Assembly: GCA_024638305.1 (NCBI GenBank)
Contig: JAHEKN010000011.1
Span: 11,263 to 44,048 of the forward strand
Direction of reading: 5' to 3'
Origin: Gemmatimonadota bacterium
Lineage (GTDB): Bacteria > Gemmatimonadota > Gemmatimonadetes > Longimicrobiales > Gaopeijiaceae
DNA: 32,786 nt
Made by a program: the position numbers and the translations under genes. Shown in pieces: positions 16,338 through 26,166 of the stretch; position 1 is the stretch's first letter; the number at the start of each line of letters is the position of its first letter. Under the pieces are notes generated by a model. It saw only the letters and a program-made list of their open reading frames with translations. It was not told where the DNA came from and did no database searches.

Positions 16338-17162
16338 CTACTCCTTGACCGCTTGGACGAGCGCGTAGGCCGCGTTCTTCCGGAGCCCGAACTCGTCCAT
16401 GACATCCCGCACAACGTCGGTCGCGGTCGCTCCCTCCGCCAGACGGGCTGCAGCAAACGTGCGCGCGCCGTCCACGTCGGGCGTTTCGGGGTCCCCCGAC
16501 GGACCGACGACCACCGTAATCTCGCCCCGGGGGGGCGACTTCGTGAAGTGACGTCCGGCCTCGGCCACGGTCCCCCGGAACACCTCCTCGTGGAGCTTGG
16601 TGAGCTCACGCGCCACGGCGATCCTCCGATCCGCGCCCACCGCGTCGGCCAGGTCGCCGAGCAGCGCCTCCAGGCGTCCCGGCGCCTCGTAGACGATTAC
16701 GCTGCCCGGATCGGTGGCCAGGCTCCGCAGGAGCTCGCGCCGAGCGGAGGCCTTGCGGGGGAGGAAGCCCACGAACGTGAACCGGTCCGCCGGTAGCCCC
16801 GACGCAACCAGCGCCGCGAGCGCGGCCGAGGCACCCGGCACCGGCACGACCCGGTGCCCGGCCTCGATCACCGCGGCGACGAGCCTGCCCCCGGGGTCGG
16901 AAACCAGTGGAGTGCCCGCATCGGTCACCAGGGCAACCTCTCCCCCGTCCTCGAGGCGGCGGAGGACCTCCGGTATGCGCGCGGCCTCGTTGTGCTCATG
17001 GAGCGAGCGCAGGGGAGTGGCGATCCCGTGGCGGTCGCACAGGATCCGGGTGCGGCGGGTGTCCTCCGCGTAGACCCGGTCCACCTCGGAGAGGACCGCG
17101 AGCGCCCGCAGGGTCACGTCGTCGAGGTTCCCGATCGGTGTGCTCACCACGTAGAGCGTCAC
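16338..17162 (-). CDS. rsmI: 16S rRNA (cytidine(1402)-2'-O)-methyltransferase
   Basis: 274 residues with a GTG start preceded by GGGGAGGG. This SAM-dependent tetrapyrrole-methylase-fold enzyme makes the 2'-O-methyl of m4Cm1402 in the ribosomal P site, together with RsmH. The N-terminal LYVVSTPIGNLDD, YAEDTRRTRILCD, SLHEHNE, VTDAGTPLVSDPG and VVPVPGASA blocks are diagnostic, as are FVGFLPRKASAR and YEAPGRLEALL. The end AAYALVQAVKE is typical. Its stop lies 6 bp from the DUF4159 start, so rsmI heads the envelope array. A strong hairpin separates it from trxA. Confidence 0.96.
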   Translation of the reverse strand: MTLYVVSTPIGNLDDVTLRALAVLSEVDRVYAEDTRRTRILCDRHGIATPLRSLHEHNEAARIPEVLRRLEDGGEVALVTDAGTPLVSDPGGRLVAAVIEAGHRVVPVPGASAALAALVASGLPADRFTFVGFLPRKASARRELLRSLATDPGSVIVYEAPGRLEALLGDLADAVGADRRIAVARELTKLHEEVFRGTVAEAGRHFTKSPPRGEITVVVGPSGDPETPDVDGARTFAAARLAEGATATDVVRDVMDEFGLRKNAAYALVQAVKE

Positions 17163-17190
17163 GCGCCCTCCCCGGACCGTGCCCGCGACC

Positions 17191-17229
17191 CCAAACGAAA
17201 ACCGGCCGACGCAGTCTGCGCCGGCCGGC
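17191..17229 (-). terminator. intrinsic terminator after trxA
   Basis: The minus strand reads a near-perfect inverted repeat, CCGGCCGgCGCA-gac-TGCGtCGGCCGG (one internal mismatch, about 12 bp). It is followed directly by TTTTCGTTTGG. It lies 27 bp after the trxA stop and about 28 bp before the rsmI start, leaving very little room for a separate rsmI promoter. Confidence 0.75.
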
Positions 17230-17255
17230 CTCCTTCCGCTACCCGAGTGACGGGC

Positions 17256-17621
17256 TCAGGCGGTTTCCCGCGCTTGACCGGCCACACCCAGGTGTTGCTT
17301 GACCTTGCCCTCGAGCACGGCCCGCGGGACCGCGCCCACCACCGTGTCTACGTGCTCTCCACCCTTGAAGAACAACACCGACGGGATGGAGCGCACTCCG
17401 AACCGGCTCGGCACCGAGAGGTTTTGGTCCACGTCCATCTTCCCGACCGTGAGGCCCTGGTCGCCGTACTCCTCGGCGAGCTGCTCGATGATGGGCGCGA
17501 TGAAGCGGCAGGGCTGGCACCAGGCCGCCCAAAAATCCACGATCGCGAGGCCGTCGGCCCCCTCTATCTCGTCCGCGAAGGTCTCGTCCGTGACCTCGAG
17601 GATGTGTTCGCCTGTCGCCAT
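17256..17621 (-). CDS. trxA: thioredoxin
   Basis: 121 residues from ATG at 17621, chosen for AGGAG 6 bases upstream; the longer in-frame start reads through non-conserved sequence. It is a cytosolic dithiol-disulfide oxidoreductase. The active site is WAAWCQPC, Cys35-Gln-Pro-Cys38, with Gln where classical thioredoxins have Gly. The cis-Pro loop is VRSIPS, where SIPT is usual. KMDVDQNLSVPSRFGV, FKGGEHVDTVVGA and the length are all standard for TrxA. It ends in its own terminator, so it is probably a single-gene transcript that diverges from the epimerase gene. Confidence 0.95.
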   Translation of the reverse strand: MATGEHILEVTDETFADEIEGADGLAIVDFWAAWCQPCRFIAPIIEQLAEEYGDQGLTVGKMDVDQNLSVPSRFGVRSIPSVLFFKGGEHVDTVVGAVPRAVLEGKVKQHLGVAGQARETA

Positions 17622-17710
17622 GCTATCTCCTTGTCCGCCAATGCCGGGCCGTGGTACCCTCACGCCGGCAAACGTTCCTGTCTCGTCCATTTCGCACGGA
17701 GCACCCCACT

Positions 17711-18124
17711 TTGAGCGCTCCCGAGGCCATCTTGGGGCTTCCCGTCCACCACATCGGAGTGGCGGTGCGGTCGATCCCGGAGGCCGTTCCGACCTTCGAA
17801 CTCATCACGGGGGCCCGCGGTTCCTCCGTGGAGGAGATCCCCTCCCAGCGGGTCCGGGTCTGCTTCGTCGGCCGCATCGAGCTACTCGAGCCGACCGACC
17901 CGGAGAGCACCGTGGCCCGCTTTCTCGAGCGGCGCGGACCCGGGCTTCACCACCTCGCCTACGGCTGCTCGGACCTCCGCGCCGAACTCGCGCGGCTCGC
18001 CGGCGCCGGCTTCCGTCTCATCGACTCCGAGCCACGCGTCGGAGCGCACGGACATCGGGTCGCGTTCCTGCATCCGGCGACGACGGCGTCCGTTCTGGTC
18101 GAGCTGGTGGAGGTGGACGGCTAG
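17711..18124 (+). CDS. mce: methylmalonyl-CoA epimerase (glyoxalase/VOC family)
   Basis: 137 residues from a TTG start at 17711 with GGAG about 9 bases upstream. This start gives the usual family length; an in-frame ATG at 17651 would add 20 non-conserved residues. It interconverts the 2R and 2S epimers of methylmalonyl-CoA in propionate metabolism. The VOC fold is shown by VHHIGVAVRSI near the start (metal His), QRVRVCFVGRIELLEPTD, GPGLHHLAYGCSDL (second His) and AHGHRVAFLHP...VLVELVEV (metal Glu). No mutase genes are in the window. It converges on the NTF2-like gene with 8 bp between stops. Confidence 0.88.
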   Translation: MSAPEAILGLPVHHIGVAVRSIPEAVPTFELITGARGSSVEEIPSQRVRVCFVGRIELLEPTDPESTVARFLERRGPGLHHLAYGCSDLRAELARLAGAGFRLIDSEPRVGAHGHRVAFLHPATTASVLVELVEVDG

Positions 18125-18132
18125 GCTGGCCG

Positions 18133-18675
18133 CTACCGGCGCGGCCGACTGCGCTGCCTACTGTTGGTAACCTGCTCGAGCGCGATCTGCTCGATCAGCC
18201 ACTGCCCGTTCTTGCTCTGGACCACCGTGAACGGCACGCCACTCACTTGCCGACCATCGGCCGTAACCAAGGCCACCGGAATGCTCGCCGTGAGATGTTG
18301 GCGCCCCGGCACGCGCTGGTCTGCCCCCAGGCGGTAGTCCCTGTGCTGCAGGATCAGCGCGATCGTGTTCATCCAGACCTCGACGTCCTGACGCGTCATG
18401 CACCGGTTCGAAACCCCGATCCACGACCCCATCCGCTTCCACATGCAGCCGAACGTGCTGCCGGTGTTGGCCACCGGTCCATCCGCCGTTCCAAACAGCC
18501 GCGCCATCCGATCGAGATCGCGTGCGTTCGCGGCCTGTAGGAAGCTCTCCACCGAGAGCGCCGGACCGACCGCCATGTCGCCGGTCGGGGCCACGTTCTG
18601 CGTTGCGCAGGCGGTCTGCGCCGTCAGCAACGCCAGCCCGAGTGTCGCCCACCCCATCTTCGTGCGGCCCGTCAC
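18133..18675 (-). CDS. exported NTF2/SnoaL-like protein
   Basis: 180 residues with a GTG start preceded by GGGAGG. The hydrophobic N-terminus (MGWATLGLALLTAQTAC) ends in a possible but atypical lipid Cys23. The body has SVESFLQAANARDLDRMARLFGTADGP, which is the typical first helix and strand of NTF2-like domains. The C-terminal half has strands VSGVPFTVVQSKNGQWLIEQIAL. No catalytic residues can be assigned. It may be a periplasmic lipoprotein. Function unknown. Confidence 0.65.
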   Translation of the reverse strand: MTGRTKMGWATLGLALLTAQTACATQNVAPTGDMAVGPALSVESFLQAANARDLDRMARLFGTADGPVANTGSTFGCMWKRMGSWIGVSNRCMTRQDVEVWMNTIALILQHRDYRLGADQRVPGRQHLTASIPVALVTADGRQVSGVPFTVVQSKNGQWLIEQIALEQVTNSRQRSRPRR

Positions 18676-18758
18676 CTGGTCCTCCCGGCTCGAGTTGAGC
18701 TGCCCCGGGCTCCCGACGACTCCCGGTGGCGACTGCTGGACACTACGAACATCGCACG

Positions 18759-21392
<2,634 letters not shown>

Positions 21393-21666
21393 TGGTGTCC
21401 CTTTCGCGTAAGTGCGGGCTCCGGCTCCCGGAGGGCCCCGCGGTCGATTCGGCAGTGGCCGGGCGGGCCGTCCCTCTGCACCGCTGCCACAGTGGCAGCC
21501 TCCCGGCCGATTCTGCGGGACCCGCCGGCCAAAAGGGCTTCCCCGCCGGGGATCACGCGTCGCTGACACCTGTATGTCTCAAGATGCGGACCAGCCCGGA
21601 GAGACCGGCCGTCGCCCGCTGTCGCTCGCTTGACAACGCCCGAGACCACGGGGGACCTTCCCCGCC
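21393..21666. promoter_or_regulatory. divergent clpB / OPT-transporter intergenic region
   Basis: This is the largest gap in the window. It contains a perfect 17-bp palindrome at 21483-21499 and a second imperfect GC stem set at about 21505-21535 (GGCCG...GCGGG-a-CCCGC-CGGCC). TTGACA at 21630-21635 lies too near the OPT ATG for a normal leader. A minus-strand TTGAGA at 21582-21577 has no good -10 partner. No CIRCE (TTAGCACTC-N9-GAGTGCTAA) and no clear sigma-32 promoter was found. Confidence 0.4.
21483..21499. promoter_or_regulatory. perfect 17-bp palindrome, candidate operator
   Basis: The sequence is GCTGCCAC-A-GTGGCAGC, with 8-bp arms around one central base. It lies about 91 bp upstream of the clpB start and 168 bp upstream of the OPT start. 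With no T-tract on either side it is unlikely to be a terminator. A dimeric repressor or activator site, or an RNA hairpin in the clpB leader, are both possible. Confidence 0.4.
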
Positions 21667-23751
21667 ATGCAAACAGAGAAGAGTGCCACCGGGGACGCGA
21701 GCCGCAGCGGTTCCGCAACCGTCCAACCCTACATCCCGGCGTCCACGTCGCTGCCCGAGATCACGGTCAAGGCCGTCCTGCTCGGGATCGTGCTCTCGGC
21801 CGTCCTGGGGGGCGCCAACGCCTACCTGGGACTCAAGGTCGGGATGACCGTTTCGGCGTCCATCCCGGCGGCCGTGATCTCGATGGCGATCCTGCGGTTG
21901 TTCCGGGAGCACAACATCCTCGAGAACAACATCGTGCAGACGGCCGCGTCCGCCGGGGAGTCGCTCGCGGCCGGCGTGATCTTCACGCTGCCCGCGCTCA
22001 TCATGCTCGGGTACTGGGCCGACTTCGAGTTCCTCCCCACGATGGGCATCTCGCTCTGCGGCGGCGTGATCGGCGTGCTCTTCACGATCCCGCTTCGCCG
22101 GGCGCTGATCCTCGAGGCCGACCTCAAGTTCCCCGAAGGGGTGGCCACTGGAGAGGTGCTCAAGGCCGGCACCGAAGGCGGCGAGGGCGTCCGCTTGATT
22201 GCGATCGCCGGCATGGCGGGCGCGTTCTTCAAGCTCTGCCAGACCGGGTTCAAGGTGGTCGGCGACCGCGTGACCGGCGCGTTCTCGCCCGGTGGAGCGG
22301 TGTTCGGCTATGGCGCCGACCTGTCCGTCGCCCTGCTGGCGGTGGGCTACATCGTGGGCCTCAACATCGCGATGCTGGTGTTCGGCGGCGGGCTGATCTC
22401 TTGGCTGTTCGGCATCCCGATCTACACCGCCTTCGCGGAGCCGGAGACCCTGCAGGCCATCGGTGGCGGGGCCACCGGGTACGCGCTGGCGGAGGAAGTC
22501 TGGAGCGCCCGCATCCGCTACATGGGCGTGGGCGCCATGGCCACAGGCGGGCTCTGGGCGTTGATCTCGCTGCTGGGCCCCGTCCGTGACGGCGTGCGTG
22601 CATCCTTCCAGGCGGTCCGGCAGAGCCGCTCGGGCAGCGCCTCGGACATCCTCCGCACCGAGCGGGACACCCCCATCACCACGGTGCTCTGGCTGGCGGC
22701 CGCCATGGTGCTGCCGCTGTTCGTGATCTTCATGATCGTTGTGGACCAGGAGGCCCTGGGGATCGGGGGCGGGCTCTACTGGAGCACGATCGCGATCGGC
22801 GTGGTGTTCGCGTTCGTGGCCGGGTTCCTGTTCAGCTCGGTGGCCGGCTACATGGCGGGGCTGGTGGGCTCGTCCAACAACCCCATTTCCGGCGTCACCA
22901 TCGCCACGGTTCTGACCATTTCCCTCGTGCTGCTGGTCCTCCTGGGCTCACAGCTCGACTTCAGCGTGGACGCCGCGCGCGCCACGGCGGCGGCCGCGAC
23001 CGCCATCCTGGTCGGAGGCGTCGTGGCCTGCTCGGCCGCCATCGCCGGCGACAACATGCAGGACCTCAAGGCCGGCCAGATCGTGGGCGCCACGCCATAC
23101 AAACAGCAGATCATGCAGATGATCGGCGTGGTGGCGGCGGCGTTGGTGATCGCGCCCATCCTGAGCCTGCTCTTCCAGGCGTACGGGCTCGGCGACGTGT
23201 TCCCGCGGGCGGGCATGGATCCTTCCGAGGCGTTGCGCGCTCCCCAGGCCACGCTCATGGCGTCCGTTGCAGACGGCGTCTTCCAGAGAAACCTGCCCTG
23301 GACCATGATCTGGATCGGTGCGGTGGTCGCGGTCGCGATCATCGCGCTCGACAAGGTGCTCGAGGCTCGCGAGTCGGAGTTCCGCACCCCGGTGCTCGCG
23401 GTCGCTGTGGGCATCTACCTCCCGCTCGAGCTGGACATGACGATCGGGATCGGTGGGATCGTGGCCTGGCTGGTCGTGCGCTCCATCGCGTCCCGGCGCG
23501 CCCAATTGGCCGACCGCTACGAGGAGGCGGTTCGGGGCTCCGAGCGCCGTGGCCTGCTGTTCTCGTCCGGGCTGATCACCGGCGAGGCGCTGGTGGGCAT
23601 CCTGCTCGCCATCCCCTTTGCGGCCGCTCAGAGCACGGACGTCCTCAACCTGGCGCCGGACGGTTTCGAGACGGTGGCCTACTGGCTCGGAGTGGCGGGC
23701 TTCTTCTTCTTCTGCGCCTGGCTCTACCGCCTGGCCAGCCGCACCGCATGA
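21667..23751 (+). CDS. OPT-family oligopeptide transporter
   Basis: 694 residues of polytopic inner-membrane protein with about 14-16 hydrophobic helices. The N-terminus contains YIPASTSLPEIT, followed by GGANAYLGLKVGMTVSASIPAAV and the ENNIVQTAASAGESLAAG block, which are hallmarks of bacterial OPT proteins. Later signatures are FPEGVATGEVLKAG, GLVGSSNNPISGVTIAT and AGDNMQDLKAGQIVGATP. The family takes up peptides or metal-siderophore-type chelates by proton coupling; the substrate here is not predictable. The SD is weak. It overlaps the downstream lipoprotein gene by 4 bp. Confidence 0.93.
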   Translation: MQTEKSATGDASRSGSATVQPYIPASTSLPEITVKAVLLGIVLSAVLGGANAYLGLKVGMTVSASIPAAVISMAILRLFREHNILENNIVQTAASAGESLAAGVIFTLPALIMLGYWADFEFLPTMGISLCGGVIGVLFTIPLRRALILEADLKFPEGVATGEVLKAGTEGGEGVRLIAIAGMAGAFFKLCQTGFKVVGDRVTGAFSPGGAVFGYGADLSVALLAVGYIVGLNIAMLVFGGGLISWLFGIPIYTAFAEPETLQAIGGGATGYALAEEVWSARIRYMGVGAMATGGLWALISLLGPVRDGVRASFQAVRQSRSGSASDILRTERDTPITTVLWLAAAMVLPLFVIFMIVVDQEALGIGGGLYWSTIAIGVVFAFVAGFLFSSVAGYMAGLVGSSNNPISGVTIATVLTISLVLLVLLGSQLDFSVDAARATAAAATAILVGGVVACSAAIAGDNMQDLKAGQIVGATPYKQQIMQMIGVVAAALVIAPILSLLFQAYGLGDVFPRAGMDPSEALRAPQATLMASVADGVFQRNLPWTMIWIGAVVAVAIIALDKVLEARESEFRTPVLAVAVGIYLPLELDMTIGIGGIVAWLVVRSIASRRAQLADRYEEAVRGSERRGLLFSSGLITGEALVGILLAIPFAAAQSTDVLNLAPDGFETVAYWLGVAGFFFFCAWLYRLASRTA

Positions 23752-24140
23752 CGCGCGTCACGGCGATCACCGGCGGTGGCGCCGGACCGGTCGCGTCGCG
23801 GGTCGCTGCGCTGGTTGTGGCGCTCGTGGCGCTGGCCGCCCTACAGGGATGCTCCGACGGCGCGGCCCCCGGCGCCGAGGGCGTCCCCTCGACCGAGGAG
23901 TTTGTCTCCACCTACGTGGACCTCAGGATCTCCGCGCTCCGCACCACGAGTGGCGAGATCCGCGCAGAGGATCGGGACAGCATCCTGGCCGCGCGCGGGG
24001 TCACGGACGCCGACTTGTTCGCGTTCGTGGACGCACACGGGCGTGACGCCACCTTCATGCAGACGGTCTGGGACAGTGTGGAGGTCCGGTTGAACCGCGT
24101 GCGCGACTCGGTGAACACGAGCGTGCGCGGCCCCTCGTAG
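23748..24140 (+). CDS. small lipoprotein coupled to the OPT transporter
   Basis: 130 residues. The ATG overlaps the OPT stop (ATGA). A long Ala/Val/Leu signal peptide ends in the lipobox LQGC (Cys35). The mature part is soluble and mostly helical (STEEFVSTYVDLRISALRTT, RDSILAARGVTDADLFAFVDAHG, VWDSVEVRLNRVRDSV). The layout resembles small lipoproteins with a DUF4296-like helical domain, but I am not sure of that match. Coupling suggests an accessory role to the transporter. Function unknown. Confidence 0.7.
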   Translation: MTRVTAITGGGAGPVASRVAALVVALVALAALQGCSDGAAPGAEGVPSTEEFVSTYVDLRISALRTTSGEIRAEDRDSILAARGVTDADLFAFVDAHGRDATFMQTVWDSVEVRLNRVRDSVNTSVRGPS

Positions 24141-24151
24141 GAGACCCGCGC

Positions 24152-24171
24152 CCCCTGGGTTTTTCCAGGGG
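24152..24171. terminator. hairpin with T-rich loop after the OPT operon
   Basis: CCCCTGG-gttttt-CCAGGGG is a perfect 7-bp stem 11 bp after the lipoprotein stop. The T-run is in the loop rather than downstream of the stem, so it is not a textbook intrinsic terminator. Its position suggests a 3'-end structure. Confidence 0.4.
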
Positions 24172-24314
24172 AGCCGCCCCGATCCGCACCGGCCGATCTG
24201 ACTGCGGGATTTCGCTCTTGTGAAGGGGATCGCGGGCCTTCACTCTACACGCAGTCCGGAGCCGGTGCACCCGGCCCGACGGACCACGGTTCAACGTTCT
24301 TACTGAGAGGATCA

Positions 24315-24863
24315 ATGAGATCCGCAACTCTCGTGTGGCGCGCTGCCACACTGGTATCCCTGATCGCTGCGGCCGCCGCCACTGCGTGCGAGAATCCCGC
24401 CGACGTTCACCAGCACCCCCAGCTCGAAGCCGCCCTGCAAAAGACCGGCACGGGGCAGCTCCCCGCCCTCGCCGGGCAGGTGCGCCAGGCGACCGCCCGC
24501 TTCCACTCGCCGGTCCAGGCCACCCGCGCGGGCTATGCCGTCGCCTCCCCGTGTGTGTCGGCGCCGGGCCTGGGCGGGATGGGCTTCCACTGGTTGAACG
24601 GCGGTCTCGTGGATCCCGTGTTCGACGCGCTGGCGCCTGAGGCGGTGCTCTACGAGCCCGGGCCGCGCGGCAACCTCCACCTGGTGGCGGTGGAGTACAT
24701 CGTGATCGACGTCGGCCAGCCGGCGCCGACCTTTGCTGGACATCCCTTCGACGTGGGCGGCACCCCGGTGCCGGTTCCGCACTGGAGCCTGCACGTGTGG
24801 GTGCACAAGGACAATCCCAACGGGTTGTTCACTCCGTTCAATCCGGCAGTGTCCTGCCCCTGA
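24315..24863 (+). CDS. exported conserved protein of unknown function
   Basis: 182 residues with AGAGG upstream of the ATG. A signal peptide (LVWRAATLVSLIAAAAATAC) may end in lipid Cys25, though the lipobox is weak. Conserved-looking stretches are ATRAGYAVASPCVSAPGLGGMGFHWLN, DALAPEAVLYEPGPRGNLHLVAVEYIV and VPHWSLHVWVHKDNPNGLFTPFNPAVSC. From memory, similar secreted proteins with a GGMGxH[YW] block occur in Actinobacteria and Proteobacteria, all without assigned function. Two cysteines (in SPCVS and VSCP) could form a disulfide. His residues in FHW, HWSLHVWVHK could bind metal. Set apart from the OPT genes by 174 bp and a hairpin. Confidence 0.7.
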   Translation: MRSATLVWRAATLVSLIAAAAATACENPADVHQHPQLEAALQKTGTGQLPALAGQVRQATARFHSPVQATRAGYAVASPCVSAPGLGGMGFHWLNGGLVDPVFDALAPEAVLYEPGPRGNLHLVAVEYIVIDVGQPAPTFAGHPFDVGGTPVPVPHWSLHVWVHKDNPNGLFTPFNPAVSCP

Positions 24864-24889
24864 GCTGAGTAGTCGCCAGTCGTTTCGCG

Positions 24890-24919
24890 GCGTCCGCGCG
24901 GTCGGTACCGCGCGGGCGC
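24890..24919. terminator. strong bidirectional hairpin between convergent genes
   Basis: GCGTCCGCGCGGT-cggt-ACCGCGCGGGCGC forms a 13-bp stem with one T-G wobble and a 4-base loop. It lies between the stops at 24863 (plus) and 24942 (minus). There is no T-tract on either side. Position between convergent genes supports a shared 3'-end or barrier structure. Confidence 0.5.
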
Positions 24920-24941
24920 TGCGGGCAAGGGGCGCCGACCG

Positions 24942-25562
24942 TCAGGAACCGGCGCCGAGCACCACTCCGATCGCCAGCGCGTCGCGGTCTCCCAACGAGG
25001 CCGCGAAGCGGATCATCCAGGACGCGTCGAACGCCAGATCCACCCCGAAGTCGACCGCCACCTCGAGCGAGGTGTCGTCCCCCGGTCCGCCACCGAAGGT
25101 GCCGTCCAGGACGATCCGCGGTCCCAGGTAAGGCGTGAAGCGCGCGTTCTCGGAGTCGATGGTGCGACCGGCCATCATGGCAAGGGGAACGCTCACGGTG
25201 AAGGCGTCGTCGAAGTAGCTCGCCCCCACGCCGGACACCCAGATCAGGTCCAGCGGAAACTCGGAGTCCGCGTCCCGAATGGGGCCCGACACGTCCACGC
25301 CACCGAAGAGCGCGATCCGGTCCCCCACCTCTTCGGTCACGCCCACGCGCCATCCGAGTCCGCCCGGTGCACCCCGATCGCGAAAGGAGATCATGACCGC
25401 CAGCAGGTCGCCGGGATGCGGGTCGGTCAAGTAGAGGCCGAGGCCGCTCGGCGTGCCGGGGGCCACCAACAGGGGGGCCTCCCACGCCACCTGGGCACGC
25501 GCTGGCTGGGCGACCAGCAGGGCCGCAACGATGCTCGTGAGACACAGGGTCGTGAAGCGCAT
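24942..25562 (-). CDS. exported beta-barrel-like outer-membrane protein
   Basis: 206 residues from ATG at 25562 with GGGAGGGAG upstream. A clear signal peptide, FTTLCLTSIVAALLVAQPARAQ, is cleaved near residue 24. The mature protein has alternating hydrophobic strands with Gly/Asp turns (LGWRVGVTEEVGDRIALFGGVDVSG, LDLIWVSGVGASYFDDAFTVSVPLAM, SLEVAVDFGVDLAFDASWMIRFAASLG). This is typical of small outer-membrane porin-like barrels. It ends without the usual terminal aromatic residue. Length and strand number suggest 8-10 strands. No specific family recognised. Confidence 0.65.
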   Translation of the reverse strand: MRFTTLCLTSIVAALLVAQPARAQVAWEAPLLVAPGTPSGLGLYLTDPHPGDLLAVMISFRDRGAPGGLGWRVGVTEEVGDRIALFGGVDVSGPIRDADSEFPLDLIWVSGVGASYFDDAFTVSVPLAMMAGRTIDSENARFTPYLGPRIVLDGTFGGGPGDDTSLEVAVDFGVDLAFDASWMIRFAASLGDRDALAIGVVLGAGS

Positions 25563-25588
25563 CCCGTTCTCCCTCCCGGAGCTCGCGG

Positions 25589-25608
25589 CGCGCCGGAGTC
25601 CCGGCGCG
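25589..25608 (-). promoter_or_regulatory. perfect hairpin in the leader of the beta-barrel gene
   Basis: CGCGCCGG-agtc-CCGGCGCG is a perfect 8-bp stem with a 4-base loop, ending about 27 bases upstream of the ATG on the minus strand and close to the SD. It could stabilise the leader or affect ribosome access. It also lies in the divergent region shared with the RidA gene. Confidence 0.3.
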
Positions 25609-25742
25609 GTGGGACCGGGCAGGCGGGGCCCGGCCGATCGACTGGCTGGAGCCCCCTGGTACCCGCAAGATTCCCGCCAGATCGGACCTGCGGCCGCATG
25701 CTCGCAGTGGTCCGCCGCACACCAGACATCCGGAGGACATCG

Positions 25743-26129
25743 ATGCCGGTCGAACGCGTCTTCAGCGGCGCCCCCTGGGAGGAGGAGGTCGGCTACTGTC
25801 GTGCCCTGCGCACCGGGAATCGCGTGTTCGTGACCGGGACGGCGCCCGTGGCGGACGATGGCTCCGTCCACGCCCCGGGGGACGCGTATTCGCAGGCCTG
25901 TCGCTGTCTGGACATCATCGAGGACGCCCTGGGCCACCTGGGGGCGGGCCTCGACCACGTGGTCCGAACCCGGATCTACGTGACGGACATCGACCGCTGG
26001 CGGGACGTGGGCCGCGCCCATGGGGAGCGGTTTCGCGGACGGCCGCCGGCCACGACCCTGGTCGAGGTCTCGCGGCTGATCGACCCCGACATGCTGGTCG
26101 AAATCGAGGCAGACGCTGTGGTGGAATAG
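25743..26129 (+). CDS. RidA/YjgF family protein
   Basis: 128 residues from ATG at 25743 with GGAGG 7 bases upstream; the longer in-frame start has no such site. RidA proteins are small trimeric deaminases that hydrolyse reactive enamine/imine intermediates released by PLP enzymes. Visible signatures are VGYCRALRTGNRVFVTGTAPV, ALGHLGAGLDHVVRTRIYVTDI and the terminal PATTLVEVSRLIDPDMLVEIEADAV. The Arg in EVSRL corresponds to the catalytic arginine of active RidA. It is longer at the front than core RidA and closer to the Rid subfamilies 1-3 type; the subfamily is not decided. It converges on guaA. Confidence 0.92.
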   Translation: MPVERVFSGAPWEEEVGYCRALRTGNRVFVTGTAPVADDGSVHAPGDAYSQACRCLDIIEDALGHLGAGLDHVVRTRIYVTDIDRWRDVGRAHGERFRGRPPATTLVEVSRLIDPDMLVEIEADAVVE

Positions 26130-26166
26130 GACGGACGGCGGCCGGCCGTGGCGCCGACCGGTCTCC

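Noticed and set aside
21630-21658. TTGACA upstream of the OPT gene as a sigma-70 promoter
   Set aside because: The expected -10 position reads GGACCT-like and would place the start at or beside the ATG; kept only as a remark.
26130-26166. GC-rich inverted bases (CGGCCGGCCG) between ridA and guaA as a terminator
   Set aside because: The arms are short and imperfect and no T-tract follows on either strand.
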